A DNA stretch of 47,883 bases from Bacteroidota bacterium (GTDB lineage: Bacteria; Bacteroidota; Bacteroidia; Bacteroidales; FEN-979), in assembly GCA_026391715.1 (NCBI GenBank), contig JAPLDO010000169.1:1-47883 (forward strand), given 5' to 3'. Below the pieces are notes generated by a model, which had not been told where the DNA came from, ran no database searches, and was given only the letters and a program-made list of their open reading frames with translations. Position 1 is the stretch's first letter. Each line of letters opens with the position of its first letter. This document shows positions 34,757-42,086 of this stretch, one piece after another. A program made the position numbers and the translations under genes.

Positions 34757-36169
34757 ATGCTTAGACAGAAACATCTTTTACTGCCCATTATTTTCCTAAT
34801 GATTTCTTTGTTTCAGTTTTCCTGCAGGAAGCAGGAAAAGATAGATACAACCCCCGGTCTCATGTTGAAGTTTTCCACAGATACTGTATTTTTCGATACC
34901 GTATTCCCAACGATTGGCTCAATCACGAGGCGATTGATCGTTTACAATACAAACGAAAACAAAATCAAGGTTTCAAAAATCAGTCTTTATGGCGGTCAGC
35001 TTTCAAACTACAGGATTAATATTGACGGGGTTCCGGGTTTGGGCGCCTCTGATGTTGAAATACCCGGAAATGACAGCATATTTATTTTTGTAAAGGTTAC
35101 TGTTGATCCGAATAATAAGAATATTCCATTTGTTGTTAGTGATTCTATTAGTTTTGAGACCAATGGCGCCCTTCAACAGATAAAGCTGGTGGCTTGGGGA
35201 AGAAATGCTTTATTCTATCGCGATGTCGCACTTAATGGAAATGTTATTTGGGATAGTCTTATGTCGCATGTAGTATTTGGATCAATCCGGATTGACACAA
35301 ATTCTTCCCTTACCATTCTTCCTGGAACCAGGGTCTATTTTCACAAGGATGCATACATGGCTGTCTCTTTTCAGGGAACGCTGAAAATCGCCGGCGTCAA
35401 TGATAATCCGGTTATTTTTCAGGGTGACCGGATGGATCCATTTTATAAAGATTTGCCGGGGCAGTGGGGTGGAATATATTTAGAGCAAGGCAGCAAAGAC
35501 AATGAACTGAACTGCGTCCATATTAAAAATGGGATTTACGGTATTCTTGCTGACCAACCGCTGGCGCTAACATCGCCCATGCTAATCATCAGTAATTCCA
35601 TTATTCAGAACATGACTTCTACCGGAATCTATGCCTTTGGAACCTCCATCGTTTCTACTAACTGCGTTATTGGAGATTGTGGAAGCGTTTGTATTGACCT
35701 GAATTACGGTGGATCTTATGAATTCCGGCAATTGACAGTCGGTAACTACTGGTATGCTTCGGTTCGTCATTCGCCATCAGTATATATCAGTAATTACAGT
35801 TATGACGCCACAGGGCAAAAAATATCAAAGCCTCTCACGAAAGCATTTTTTGGGAATGCCATTATTTATGGTACAAACGATGATGAAATTCAATTAGATT
35901 CATTACCAGGAATACCTTTTGAGTATAATTTTGATCATGCAATTATCAAAACCCAGATGATTATGAGCAACCCACAGCGGTTTCTCAATTGTCAGCCAAA
36001 TAAAGATCCACGTTTTGTGAAAGTCCAGGAATGGAATTATCAGATTGACAGCATTTCCCCTGCCATTGACCAGGGAGCCGACATGGGAACACCTTTTGAC
36101 ATCCGCGGATTTGCCCGCAGTTCACCGCCGGATCTTGGGGCGTATGAGTATGTTAAGGGGAGGAAGTGA
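34757..36169 (+). CDS. Lipoprotein with predicted right-handed beta-helix
   Basis: A 470-residue exported lipoprotein. The N-terminus has a hydrophobic run followed by FQFSC (Cys about residue 23), a lipobox-like signal (FSC). Residues about 30-140 look like an Ig-like or choice-of-anchor domain: FFDTVFPTIGSITRRLIVYNTNENKIKVSKI. From about 150 on there are parallel-beta-helix-like repeats: SLTILPGTRVYFHKDAYMAVSFQGTLKIAGV, NPVIFQGDR, LEQGSKDNELNCVHIKNGIYGI, and ISNSIIQNMTSTGIYAF. The C-terminus carries a DxGADMGTPFDIRGFAR...DLGAYEY ending typical of Bacteroidota right-handed beta-helix surface proteins. Binding of polysaccharide is possible, but no catalytic residues are identified. The 3' end runs into a heptamer repeat. 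Confidence 0.75.
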   Translation: MLRQKHLLLPIIFLMISLFQFSCRKQEKIDTTPGLMLKFSTDTVFFDTVFPTIGSITRRLIVYNTNENKIKVSKISLYGGQLSNYRINIDGVPGLGASDVEIPGNDSIFIFVKVTVDPNNKNIPFVVSDSISFETNGALQQIKLVAWGRNALFYRDVALNGNVIWDSLMSHVVFGSIRIDTNSSLTILPGTRVYFHKDAYMAVSFQGTLKIAGVNDNPVIFQGDRMDPFYKDLPGQWGGIYLEQGSKDNELNCVHIKNGIYGILADQPLALTSPMLIISNSIIQNMTSTGIYAFGTSIVSTNCVIGDCGSVCIDLNYGGSYEFRQLTVGNYWYASVRHSPSVYISNYSYDATGQKISKPLTKAFFGNAIIYGTNDDEIQLDSLPGIPFEYNFDHAIIKTQMIMSNPQRFLNCQPNKDPRFVKVQEWNYQIDSISPAIDQGADMGTPFDIRGFARSSPPDLGAYEYVKGRK

Positions 36170-36201
36170 CGAAGGACGAGGGACGAAGGACGAGGGACGA
36201 A
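36168..36201. repeat. 7-bp tandem repeat between converging genes
   Basis: Heptamers GACGAAG, GACGAGG, GACGAAG, GACGAGG followed by GACGAA, i.e. a 14-bp unit repeated 2.4 times. It begins on the second base of the lipoprotein stop codon (TGA 36167-36169) and ends directly against the sucD stop codon. No intrinsic terminator is visible between the two genes. Confidence 0.9.
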
Positions 36202-37077
36202 TTAAACTTTGTGCAGGGCTTTAAGCATCGCTGCGCCCAAATCGGCGGGCGAATCAACAACATGAACGCCGCATTGCCGCAGGATTTCTTTTTTAGCCTC
36301 GGCAGTATCTGATGCGCCTCCAACAATGGCGCCTGCGTGACCCATAGTTCTTCCTTTTGGCGCTGTTACCCCTGCAATAAAGCCAACAACCGGTTTTGTG
36401 CCATACTGTTTTATCCAGTAAGCGGCGTCGGTTTCCATGTTACCGCCGATTTCGCCAATCATAATGATTCCCTCGGTTTCCGGATCTTCCATAAAGAGTT
36501 GAACGGCTTCCAATATCGTAGTTCCAGGAACAGGGTCCCCTCCTACTCCAACCATGGTTGTTTGTCCGAGTCCTGCTTTGGTGATCTGGTCAACTGCTTC
36601 ATAAGACAACGTTCCGGATCGGGAAACAATGCCAATCGAGCCGGGATTATGAATAAATCCAGGCATGATTCCAATTTTAGTATGTGGCGGTGTAATGATA
36701 CCAGGGCAGTTCGGACCAATCAACCTGACGCCATGACACTTTAAATATTCTTTCACTGCAATCATATCTTTAACCGGAATGCCCTCGGTAATGCATACGA
36801 TCAGGCTGATGCCGGAATCTGCCGCTTCGAGAATGGCGTCGGCAGCCATTGGCGGGGGTACAAAGATGATAGAAACATTAGCTCCTGTGGCTTTTACAGC
36901 ATCGGCAACAGTGTTGAAAACAGGACGATCGAGATGCGTCATGCCGCCTTTACCAGGGGTTACGCCACCGACTACATTGGTTCCATATTCAATCATTTGA
37001 CCGGCATGAAAGGAACCTTCGGAACCGGTTATACCTTGTACGAGGACTTTGGAATCTTTATTTACAAGAATACTCAT
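36202..37077 (-). CDS. sucD: Succinyl-CoA synthetase subunit alpha
   Basis: Alpha subunit of succinyl-CoA ligase, which forms ATP or GTP from succinyl-CoA in the TCA cycle. The 291-residue protein has the CoA-binding Rossmann start ([24 protein letters not shown]), [20 protein letters not shown], and [23 protein letters not shown]. The phosphohistidine is H247 in [13 protein letters not shown]. All key segments are intact. The beta subunit gene sucC, which is usually adjacent, is not next to it: the neighbours are a converging lipoprotein gene and divergent mnmE. It should therefore be encoded elsewhere. A minus-strand -7 box at 37125-37132 and a short heptamer duplication at 37087-37100 lie upstream. 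Confidence 0.95.
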   Translation of the reverse strand: MSILVNKDSKVLVQGITGSEGSFHAGQMIEYGTNVVGGVTPGKGGMTHLDRPVFNTVADAVKATGANVSIIFVPPPMAADAILEAADSGISLIVCITEGIPVKDMIAVKEYLKCHGVRLIGPNCPGIITPPHTKIGIMPGFIHNPGSIGIVSRSGTLSYEAVDQITKAGLGQTTMVGVGGDPVPGTTILEAVQLFMEDPETEGIIMIGEIGGNMETDAAYWIKQYGTKPVVGFIAGVTAPKGRTMGHAGAIVGGASDTAEAKKEILRQCGVHVVDSPADLGAAMLKALHKV

Positions 37078-37086
37078 GTGATGTAG

Positions 37087-37100
37087 GAATTACGAATTAC
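37087..37100. repeat. Heptamer duplication in the sucD leader
   Basis: Two head-to-tail copies of GAATTAC, 10 bp upstream of the sucD ATG (37077, minus strand). They lie between the predicted promoter (37125-37132) and the start codon, so changes in copy number would alter the leader length. Confidence 0.6.
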
Positions 37101-37124
37101 TATTGACGACTAATGAATTGCCAA

Positions 37125-37132
37125 CAAAGTTA
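37125..37132 (-). promoter_or_regulatory. -7-like box for sucD
   Basis: On the minus strand this reads TAACTTTG (TAnnTTTG consensus). It is 47 bp upstream of the sucD ATG. A good -33 element is not obvious. Confidence 0.42.
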
Positions 37133-37163
37133 AATCATTTCATAAATTCTGAAAGTATTTTTA

Positions 37164-37171
37164 TATTTTTG
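37164..37171 (+). promoter_or_regulatory. -7-like box abutting the mnmE start
   Basis: TATTTTTG matches TAnnTTTG but ends only 4 bp before the mnmE ATG (37176). If used, transcription would begin at or next to the start codon, giving a leaderless or nearly leaderless mRNA. The AT-rich tract just upstream could also match by chance. Confidence 0.35.
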
Positions 37172-37175
37172 TTAC

Positions 37176-38573
37176 ATGTACCACCTATCCATAACTGATA
37201 CGATCTGTGCGCTGTCAACCCCGCCGGGTACAGGTGCAATCGCCGTGATCCGGCTTTCCGGGCCAGCTTCATTTGAGATTATCCGGAGAATTTTCAAACC
37301 GGCTGTGAAGAATCTGGAAATTCTTACCGCCCCATCACATACGATCCATTTGGGATTCATCATGAATGAATCGGTCATGGTTGATGAGGTTTTACTCAGT
37401 CTTTTCCGATCTCCTCATTCCTATACCGGTGAAGACGTGATCGAGGTTTCCTGCCATGGATCAGTATTTATCCAGCAACAAATTCTCGGAATTCTGACGT
37501 CAAAAGGAGTCCGGCTGGCCCGTCCCGGTGAATTTACACTGAGAGGATTTCTTAACCGGAAGTTTGACCTTTCCCAGGCGGAAGCAGTGGCAGACCTTAT
37601 CTCCGCGCATTCCCAGGCATCCCATGACCTGGCAATCAAGCAAATGCGAGGCGGATTTTCAAGAAAAATTTCGGAGTTGCGGCAATTGCTCCTCGATTTC
37701 ACTGCGCTCATTGAACTTGAACTGGATTTCAGCGAAGAGCACATGATCTTTGCCGACCGTGAAGATTTAAATCAGTTGCTCACACAGTTAGAGGCAGAAC
37801 TTTCCCAACTGGTATCTTCCTTCAGTCTGGGAAATGTGGTCAAACACGGAATACCGGTAGCCATTGTGGGGAAGCCCAATGTTGGAAAATCTACATTGCT
37901 GAATGCCATCCTGAATGAAGAAAAGGCCATCGTTTCTGAAATTCCGGGCACAACGCGCGATGCGATTGAAGATACCATCGTCATTGGCGGATACAGTTTC
38001 AGATTTATCGACACTGCCGGTCTGCGTGCTGCCGAAGATCAGATTGAAACCATCGGAATTGAACGGACATGGGAAAAGATCAATGACGCCAGTATCATCC
38101 TCTATATTTTTGATGTGACAGAACAGTCATTCCCTGATGTGATGGAGTCCATCACTGAATTTACAGAACCGTTAAAGCATAGGAACCAACGCCTGATCCT
38201 GATTGGCAACAAAACCGACAAACTGGATGAACTCCCGAAAGGATTCAAGGATTTCGTTGATTATGAAACGATTTTCGTCTCCGGAAAAAGGAAAGAGAAC
38301 ATCCATCTCATTGCCGACCATCTGCAACAAGTGGTGGAGGACACCAAAATCCCTGACAATACAATTATCACCAATTCCCGCCATTACGAAGCGTTGACGC
38401 ATGCACTTGAGGCAATCTTGAATGTCCGTCAGGGGCTTCTTGATGGCCTTTCACCTGATTTACTGACCATCGATATCAGGCAAGCGTTGTTCCATCTCGG
38501 GAATATTACGGGAGAAATAACGACTGATGAGGTTTTGGGGGCGATATTTACCAGGTTTTGCATCGGAAAGTAA
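37176..38573 (+). CDS. mnmE: tRNA uridine-5-carboxymethylaminomethyl modification GTPase
   Basis: GTPase that works with MnmG to modify the wobble uridine of several tRNAs. The 465-residue protein shows the N-terminal folate-binding domain (DTICALSTPPGTGAIAVIRLSGP, then HSYTGEDVIEVSCHG and RPGEFTLRGFLNRKFDLSQAEAVADLI). The helical domain is interrupted by the G domain: G1 GKPNVGKS (232-239), GTTRD, DTAGLR and NKTD. The C-terminal FCIGK carries the catalytic cysteine. All are intact. An intrinsic terminator follows at 38617. An integrase-bearing accessory segment begins just past the gene, and the 3' end of mnmE (thdF/trmE) is a known integration site for SGI1-type islands in Proteobacteria. 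Confidence 0.96.
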   Translation: MYHLSITDTICALSTPPGTGAIAVIRLSGPASFEIIRRIFKPAVKNLEILTAPSHTIHLGFIMNESVMVDEVLLSLFRSPHSYTGEDVIEVSCHGSVFIQQQILGILTSKGVRLARPGEFTLRGFLNRKFDLSQAEAVADLISAHSQASHDLAIKQMRGGFSRKISELRQLLLDFTALIELELDFSEEHMIFADREDLNQLLTQLEAELSQLVSSFSLGNVVKHGIPVAIVGKPNVGKSTLLNAILNEEKAIVSEIPGTTRDAIEDTIVIGGYSFRFIDTAGLRAAEDQIETIGIERTWEKINDASIILYIFDVTEQSFPDVMESITEFTEPLKHRNQRLILIGNKTDKLDELPKGFKDFVDYETIFVSGKRKENIHLIADHLQQVVEDTKIPDNTIITNSRHYEALTHALEAILNVRQGLLDGLSPDLLTIDIRQALFHLGNITGEITTDEVLGAIFTRFCIGK

Positions 38574-38616
38574 CCGCCACAAAACGAACACATAACCAAA
38601 ACTGTATAAGTAACGT

Positions 38617-38645
38617 AAAGCCCAGTAAATATGGGCTTTTTTAAT
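38617..38645 (+). terminator. Intrinsic terminator after mnmE
   Basis: Perfect 8-bp stem AAAGCCCA / TGGGCTTT (38617-38624 and 38632-38639) with a 7-nt loop, followed by a T-rich run. It separates mnmE from the integrase module. Confidence 0.85.
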
Positions 38646-38691
38646 TATTTTTGTTAATATCTTTTGCGTACCGTTAGTGATCCGTTCTGTA

Positions 38692-38760
38692 TATGTTTGT
38701 ACCTTTGTTGTACCTCAAATAAAATAGCAGAGAATATTTGTACCTCCAACCATTAAATGG
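38692..38760 (+). promoter_or_regulatory. Control region of the HTH-integrase module
   Basis: TATGTTTG (38692-38699) fits the -7 consensus, and a second, TACCTTTG (38700-38707), overlaps the repeats. TTGTACCT occurs three times in direct orientation at 38697, 38708 and 38738, spaced 11 and 30 bp, close to whole helical turns. The inverted form AGGTACAA recurs at 38824-38831 inside the first gene. A palindrome CCATTAAATGG (38750-38760) follows. These look like binding sites for the HTH protein or arm sites for the integrase. Confidence 0.5.
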
Positions 38761-38807
38761 AGAATTAACTTGACACTTTTAAACACAATTATACATTTAC
38801 ATGCAAA

Positions 38808-39371
38808 ATGAGCACAAATATTAAGGTACAACGGATTTGTCAATTTTGTGGAAAGGAATTTACGGCCAGAACTACTGTCACTCAATATTGCGGTGATAAT
38901 TGCTCAAAACGTGCATATAAAGCACGGCAACGAGCTACAAAGGTAGAGACAAGCAATAAAGAGACCCTGCAGATTAAAACAAAACCAATTGAAGAACTTA
39001 AGGTTCAAGAATTCCTCAGTGTCCGGAATGTGGCCAAACTTATCGGATCTTCCAGACAAACTGTTTATAACCTTATTAACACTGGGAAATTGCAAGCTGT
39101 AAATATCTTAAAGAAAAAAACTATTGTCAGGCGCTGCGATTTGGATAAACTATTCGAACAACCCACTCCCATCATACAGCAGGCAGATAATAACCCCGAA
39201 CCATTACAATACGAAATTGACAATTGTTACACCCTTAAAGAAGTCCAGGACAAATACGGAGTCTCCGAAACAACTTTACAAATTCTGATAAAACGAAATA
39301 AAATTCCGAAAATTAAGAAAGGCTGGTTCGCTTATGTTCCGAAAGAAATAATTGATAATATACTGACATAA
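38808..39371 (+). CDS. Zinc-ribbon / excisionase-like helix-turn-helix protein
   Basis: A 187-residue DNA-binding protein of three parts. Residues 10-40 form a small zinc ribbon with C11, C14, C28 and C32 (CQFC...CGDNC), followed by a basic stretch. Residues about 69-115 form a MerR/excisionase-type winged HTH: SVRNVAKLIGSSRQTVYNLINTGKLQAVNI, ending in RRCDLDKLFE. Residues about 148-187 hold a second, similar HTH (YTLKEVQDKYGVSETTLQILIKRNKIPKIKKGWFAYVPKEIIDNIL). Such proteins often sit in front of tyrosine integrases in Bacteroidota elements and act as recombination directionality factors or repressors. The integrase ATG is 8 bp downstream. A second, truncated copy of its 3' end lies at 40963-41073. 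Confidence 0.82.
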   Translation: MSTNIKVQRICQFCGKEFTARTTVTQYCGDNCSKRAYKARQRATKVETSNKETLQIKTKPIEELKVQEFLSVRNVAKLIGSSRQTVYNLINTGKLQAVNILKKKTIVRRCDLDKLFEQPTPIIQQADNNPEPLQYEIDNCYTLKEVQDKYGVSETTLQILIKRNKIPKIKKGWFAYVPKEIIDNILT

Positions 39372-39379
39372 TTACATAT

Positions 39380-40618
39380 ATGGTTACCAAAGTAAAGCTA
39401 AGATTTAAGAATATATCAGATAACAGGCATAGTCTGTACCTCGATTTTTATCCCCCGATCCTCCATCCTGAAACGGACAAACCCACCCGCAGGGAGTTCC
39501 TGAACCTATTCCTGTTCAATGAAAATGAGACTGAAGAACAAATGTACCTGGATAAAAATGGCAAGGAACAGAAACGATTGATCCCTATTTTGGGAAAGAA
39601 GGGTGAGCCCAAAAAAATCAGGTTGAACCCAATTGATAAAAAGCATAATGAGGAAACCCTGCAGATTGCTGAACAGATCAGGCAGAAAAGGGATAATCAA
39701 CTGAATAAGCCGGAAATATATACCGGTTACGAGAAGGCCCAGTTAAAGATCAGGGAAATGGAGAATACCTCCTTTTTACAATATTTCTGTGAACTGAAGG
39801 AAAAAAGGAAGGCCTCCAACCATGATAACTGGGTTTCGGCTTATCATTACCTAGAAAAATTCACCGGCGGAAAATTAAAGTTTGTTGATCTTGATGAAAA
39901 ATTCTGCAATGATTTTAAGGATTACCTGTGCAACACCTATAGTAACCGAAGTGAAAAAGTAAAACTTTCTCAAAATTCAGCCTTTTCCTATTTCAACAAA
40001 TTTAAAGCAACGCTGAAGCAGGCGCACAAAGACGGATTTCTCCGCTATAATTTAAATGCCAGGATCGATCGTATTAAGGAAGCTGAAACCCATCGGAATT
40101 TCTTAACCCTGGAAGAATTGAATAACCTGATACAGAAGGATTGTCTAAACCCTTTGTTAAAAAATGCAGCTTTATTCTCTGCACTTACCGGATTCCGTTT
40201 CGGAGATATTGCAAAACTTACATGGGGTGAAGTGGAATTTATAAAGGGTAACGGGTACTTTATCCGATTCACCCAGCAAAAGACAAATGGCGTAGAAATG
40301 ATGCCAATTTCGGAACAAGCCTATAACCTGATGGGGGAGCGCAAAGAGCCAAATCAAAAAGTTTTTAATGGGCTTACCTATTCTGCTTATTCCAATAAAC
40401 ATTTAGCCCAATGGATCGGGTCTGCAGGGATCACAAAGAATATAACATTTCATTGTTTCAGGCATACCTACGCAACATTGCAGCTAAGCAATGGAACAGA
40501 TTTTTACACTGTTTCAAAAATGCTTGGACACCGGGATCCGAGAACGACCCAGGTTTATACCAAGATTATAAACCAGGCCAAACGTGATGCCGCAGACAAA
40601 ATAGTATTAAAGTTTTAG
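39380..40618 (+). CDS. Tyrosine-family site-specific integrase
   Basis: A 412-residue tyrosine recombinase with an N-terminal arm-DNA-binding region (1-90, TKVKLRFKNISDNRHSLYLDFYPPI), a SAM-like core-binding domain (about 130-230, FLQYFCELKEKRKASNHDNW), and a catalytic domain. The catalytic residues are complete: R273 in TGFRFGD, H358 and R361 in HCFRHTYATL, H384 in GHRDP, and the nucleophile Y393 in TTQVYTKI. It should be active. It is translationally close to the HTH gene (8-bp gap). It resembles integrases of Bacteroidota conjugative and mobilisable elements, but no conjugation genes are visible. A truncated copy of its 5' end lies at 41082-41340. Confidence 0.93.
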   Translation: MVTKVKLRFKNISDNRHSLYLDFYPPILHPETDKPTRREFLNLFLFNENETEEQMYLDKNGKEQKRLIPILGKKGEPKKIRLNPIDKKHNEETLQIAEQIRQKRDNQLNKPEIYTGYEKAQLKIREMENTSFLQYFCELKEKRKASNHDNWVSAYHYLEKFTGGKLKFVDLDEKFCNDFKDYLCNTYSNRSEKVKLSQNSAFSYFNKFKATLKQAHKDGFLRYNLNARIDRIKEAETHRNFLTLEELNNLIQKDCLNPLLKNAALFSALTGFRFGDIAKLTWGEVEFIKGNGYFIRFTQQKTNGVEMMPISEQAYNLMGERKEPNQKVFNGLTYSAYSNKHLAQWIGSAGITKNITFHCFRHTYATLQLSNGTDFYTVSKMLGHRDPRTTQVYTKIINQAKRDAADKIVLKF

Positions 40619-40651
40619 CTTTCCGTACCCACTATATATCCCAAAATCCTT

Positions 40652-40990
40652 ATGGAAACCAATGCATTGGATAAATGCCTGAATATTCTTTCATTTCAAC
40701 AGGACAACGACCCACAAAAAATAGAAGTACTTGCCGGGATGGATACCAACCTGCATGAAGAATTTGTCGAGCCATTCAGGAGGGAGCTTGGGTTAAATCT
40801 GTTAACTAAATCGACATTCCAAGAGAAGAAGGATCTAATCATGTTTTACATCGATGAACTAGACAGGGTAATCGTTATTCCTAAAAAATTTGAAGATATT
40901 GAACCCGTGCATCTCGAAATCGATGAACTATATTATCCTATTTGGTATACTTTTCAATTGAAATTTCAGAAGGCGCTTTGCAATCACTGA
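40652..40990 (+). CDS. Orphan 112-residue protein after the integrase
   Basis: I do not recognise this protein. It is 112 residues, acidic, with a predicted helical first half (ALDKCLNILSFQQDNDPQKIEVLAG) and a second half rich in Ile/Val and acidic residues (YIDELDRVIVIPKKFEDIEPVHLEIDELYYPIW). It starts 33 bp after the integrase stop, on the same strand. Its last codons (about 40963-40990) read out of frame through the beginning of the decayed HTH copy, so the native C-terminus was probably replaced when that duplicate arrived or decayed. No signal peptide or known catalytic motif. It could be a small accessory, antitoxin-like or regulatory protein; none of these is supported beyond context. 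Confidence 0.5.
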   Translation: METNALDKCLNILSFQQDNDPQKIEVLAGMDTNLHEEFVEPFRRELGLNLLTKSTFQEKKDLIMFYIDELDRVIVIPKKFEDIEPVHLEIDELYYPIWYTFQLKFQKALCNH

Positions 40991-41073
40991 TAAAAAGGAA
41001 CAAAATACCAAAATTTAAAAAAGGCTGGTTCGCTTATTTTCCGAAAAATATGATCGATAATATATTGACATAA
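40963..41073 (+). pseudogene. 3' fragment of a second copy of the HTH gene
   Basis: This frame reads SEGALQSLIKRNK, then PKFKKGWFAYFPKNMIDNILT and a stop (41071-41073). It is closely like the last ~37 residues of the intact HTH protein (SETTLQILIKRNK... KKGWFAYVPKEIIDNILT). Everything upstream of the second HTH is missing. The spacing to the next start (8 bp) is the same as in the intact pair, so this is the tail of a duplicated HTH-integrase module. Confidence 0.82.
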
Positions 41074-41081
41074 TAATATAT

Positions 41082-41340
41082 ATGATTACCAAAGTAAAGC
41101 TAAGATTTAAGAATATATCGGATAACAGGCATAGCCTGTACCTTGATTTTTATCCTCCTATCCTCCATCCCAAAACGGACAAACCCACCCGCCGGGAGTT
41201 CCTGAACCTATTCCTGTTCAATGAAAATGAGACTGAGGAACAAACTGTACCTTGATAAAAACGGCAAGGAACAGAAGCGATTAATCCCTCTTTTTGGAAA
41301 GAAGGGTGAACCGAAAAAAATCAGGTTGAACCCGATTGAC
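41082..41340 (+). pseudogene. 5' fragment of a second integrase copy, frameshifted and truncated
   Basis: From ATG 41082 the translation begins MITKVKLRFKNISDNRHSLY and matches the intact integrase nearly residue for residue through NENETEEQ. An extra base near 41245 (CAAACTGTACC where the intact copy has CAAATGTACC) then shifts the frame, and a stop follows. Past the shift the other frame continues the match (LYLDKNGKEQKRLIP...KIRLNPID) until about 41340, where similarity ends abruptly. Only about 86 of 412 codons remain and there is no catalytic domain. Up to kefF (41341-41473) I see no supported gene. Confidence 0.88.
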
Positions 41341-41473
41341 GGTTTTTTAATTTACTTTTACAGCAAAATCAGGATGCTGCATGGATTGGATCAATGTTTT
41401 ACTATAGAAAGAAACGGTAGTACAATGCATCACCTCAGCTAAAGTTGCAGATGTGATATAAACATCATTTTCT

Positions 41474-42076
41474 ATGTCAAAGCGAATACTTATTTTGTTT
41501 ACACATCCGCGGTTTGAGAAATCCCTGAACAACTCTTTGCTGGTGAACCAAATACCAGCATCCCCTAATTTCACTTTTCATGATTTATATGAGCTGTACC
41601 CCGATTTCAACATTGATGTGGATTATGAGAAGAAACTTTTAGAGGAACACGATATCATAATCTGGCAGCATCCCTTTTATTGGTACAGTGCTCCTCCCCT
41701 TTTAAAACAATGGATCGACATGGTTCTGGAATTTGGCTGGGCCTATGGTCCCGGCGGAACAAACCTGCAGGGGAAGTTGGTATTCAACACAATCACAGCA
41801 GGCGGTCAGCGGTCGGCTTACAGCAAAGATGGTTATAACCGGTTTACAATAAAGGAGTTGCTTGCACCTTTCGAACAAACTGCCCGGCTCTGTAAAATGT
41901 CCTACCTGCCCCCGTTTGCCTTGCATGGCACGCACCGGTTAACCAAAGAGGAAGCCATCGAAACCGCCGGTCAATACAGGAAGTTGCTTGAATCCCTTGT
42001 GAATGATCATATTCCGGTTGATCAAATGCAATCCTTCTCCTATCTAAACGATTGGGTCATCAACCAAAACTTATAA
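41474..42076 (+). CDS. KefF-like NAD(P)H quinone oxidoreductase, K+ efflux ancillary protein
   Basis: Flavodoxin-fold oxidoreductase of 200 residues, like KefF/MdaB. Key features are the N-terminal strand RILILFTHPRFEKSLNNSLL (FMN phosphate loop), DIIIWQHPFYWYSAPPLLKQWIDMVLEFGWAYGPGG, and LVFNTITAGGQRSAYSKDGYNRFTIKELLAPFEQTARLCKM. In E. coli KefF binds the C-terminal domain of KefC, raises its activity and reduces electrophilic quinones. The kefC-like gene starts only 10 bp downstream, so the same partnership is likely. The start ATG 41474 gives a normal N-terminus. It lies next to the decayed integrase copy, so it may be cargo of the element or its right-hand neighbour. Confidence 0.9.
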   Translation: MSKRILILFTHPRFEKSLNNSLLVNQIPASPNFTFHDLYELYPDFNIDVDYEKKLLEEHDIIIWQHPFYWYSAPPLLKQWIDMVLEFGWAYGPGGTNLQGKLVFNTITAGGQRSAYSKDGYNRFTIKELLAPFEQTARLCKMSYLPPFALHGTHRLTKEEAIETAGQYRKLLESLVNDHIPVDQMQSFSYLNDWVINQNL

Positions 42077-42086
42077 CTGCGGTCAT

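Noticed and set aside
39434-39441. CTGTACCT inside the integrase gene as another regulatory site
   Set aside because: It encodes conserved residues of the integrase (LYL) and is also present in the decayed copy, so coding constraint explains it.
41347-41574. Minus-strand frame with protein-like sequence opposite the kefF start
   Set aside because: Much of it is antisense to kefF and no family is recognised. A remnant of an opposite-strand gene cannot be excluded, but it is not supported.
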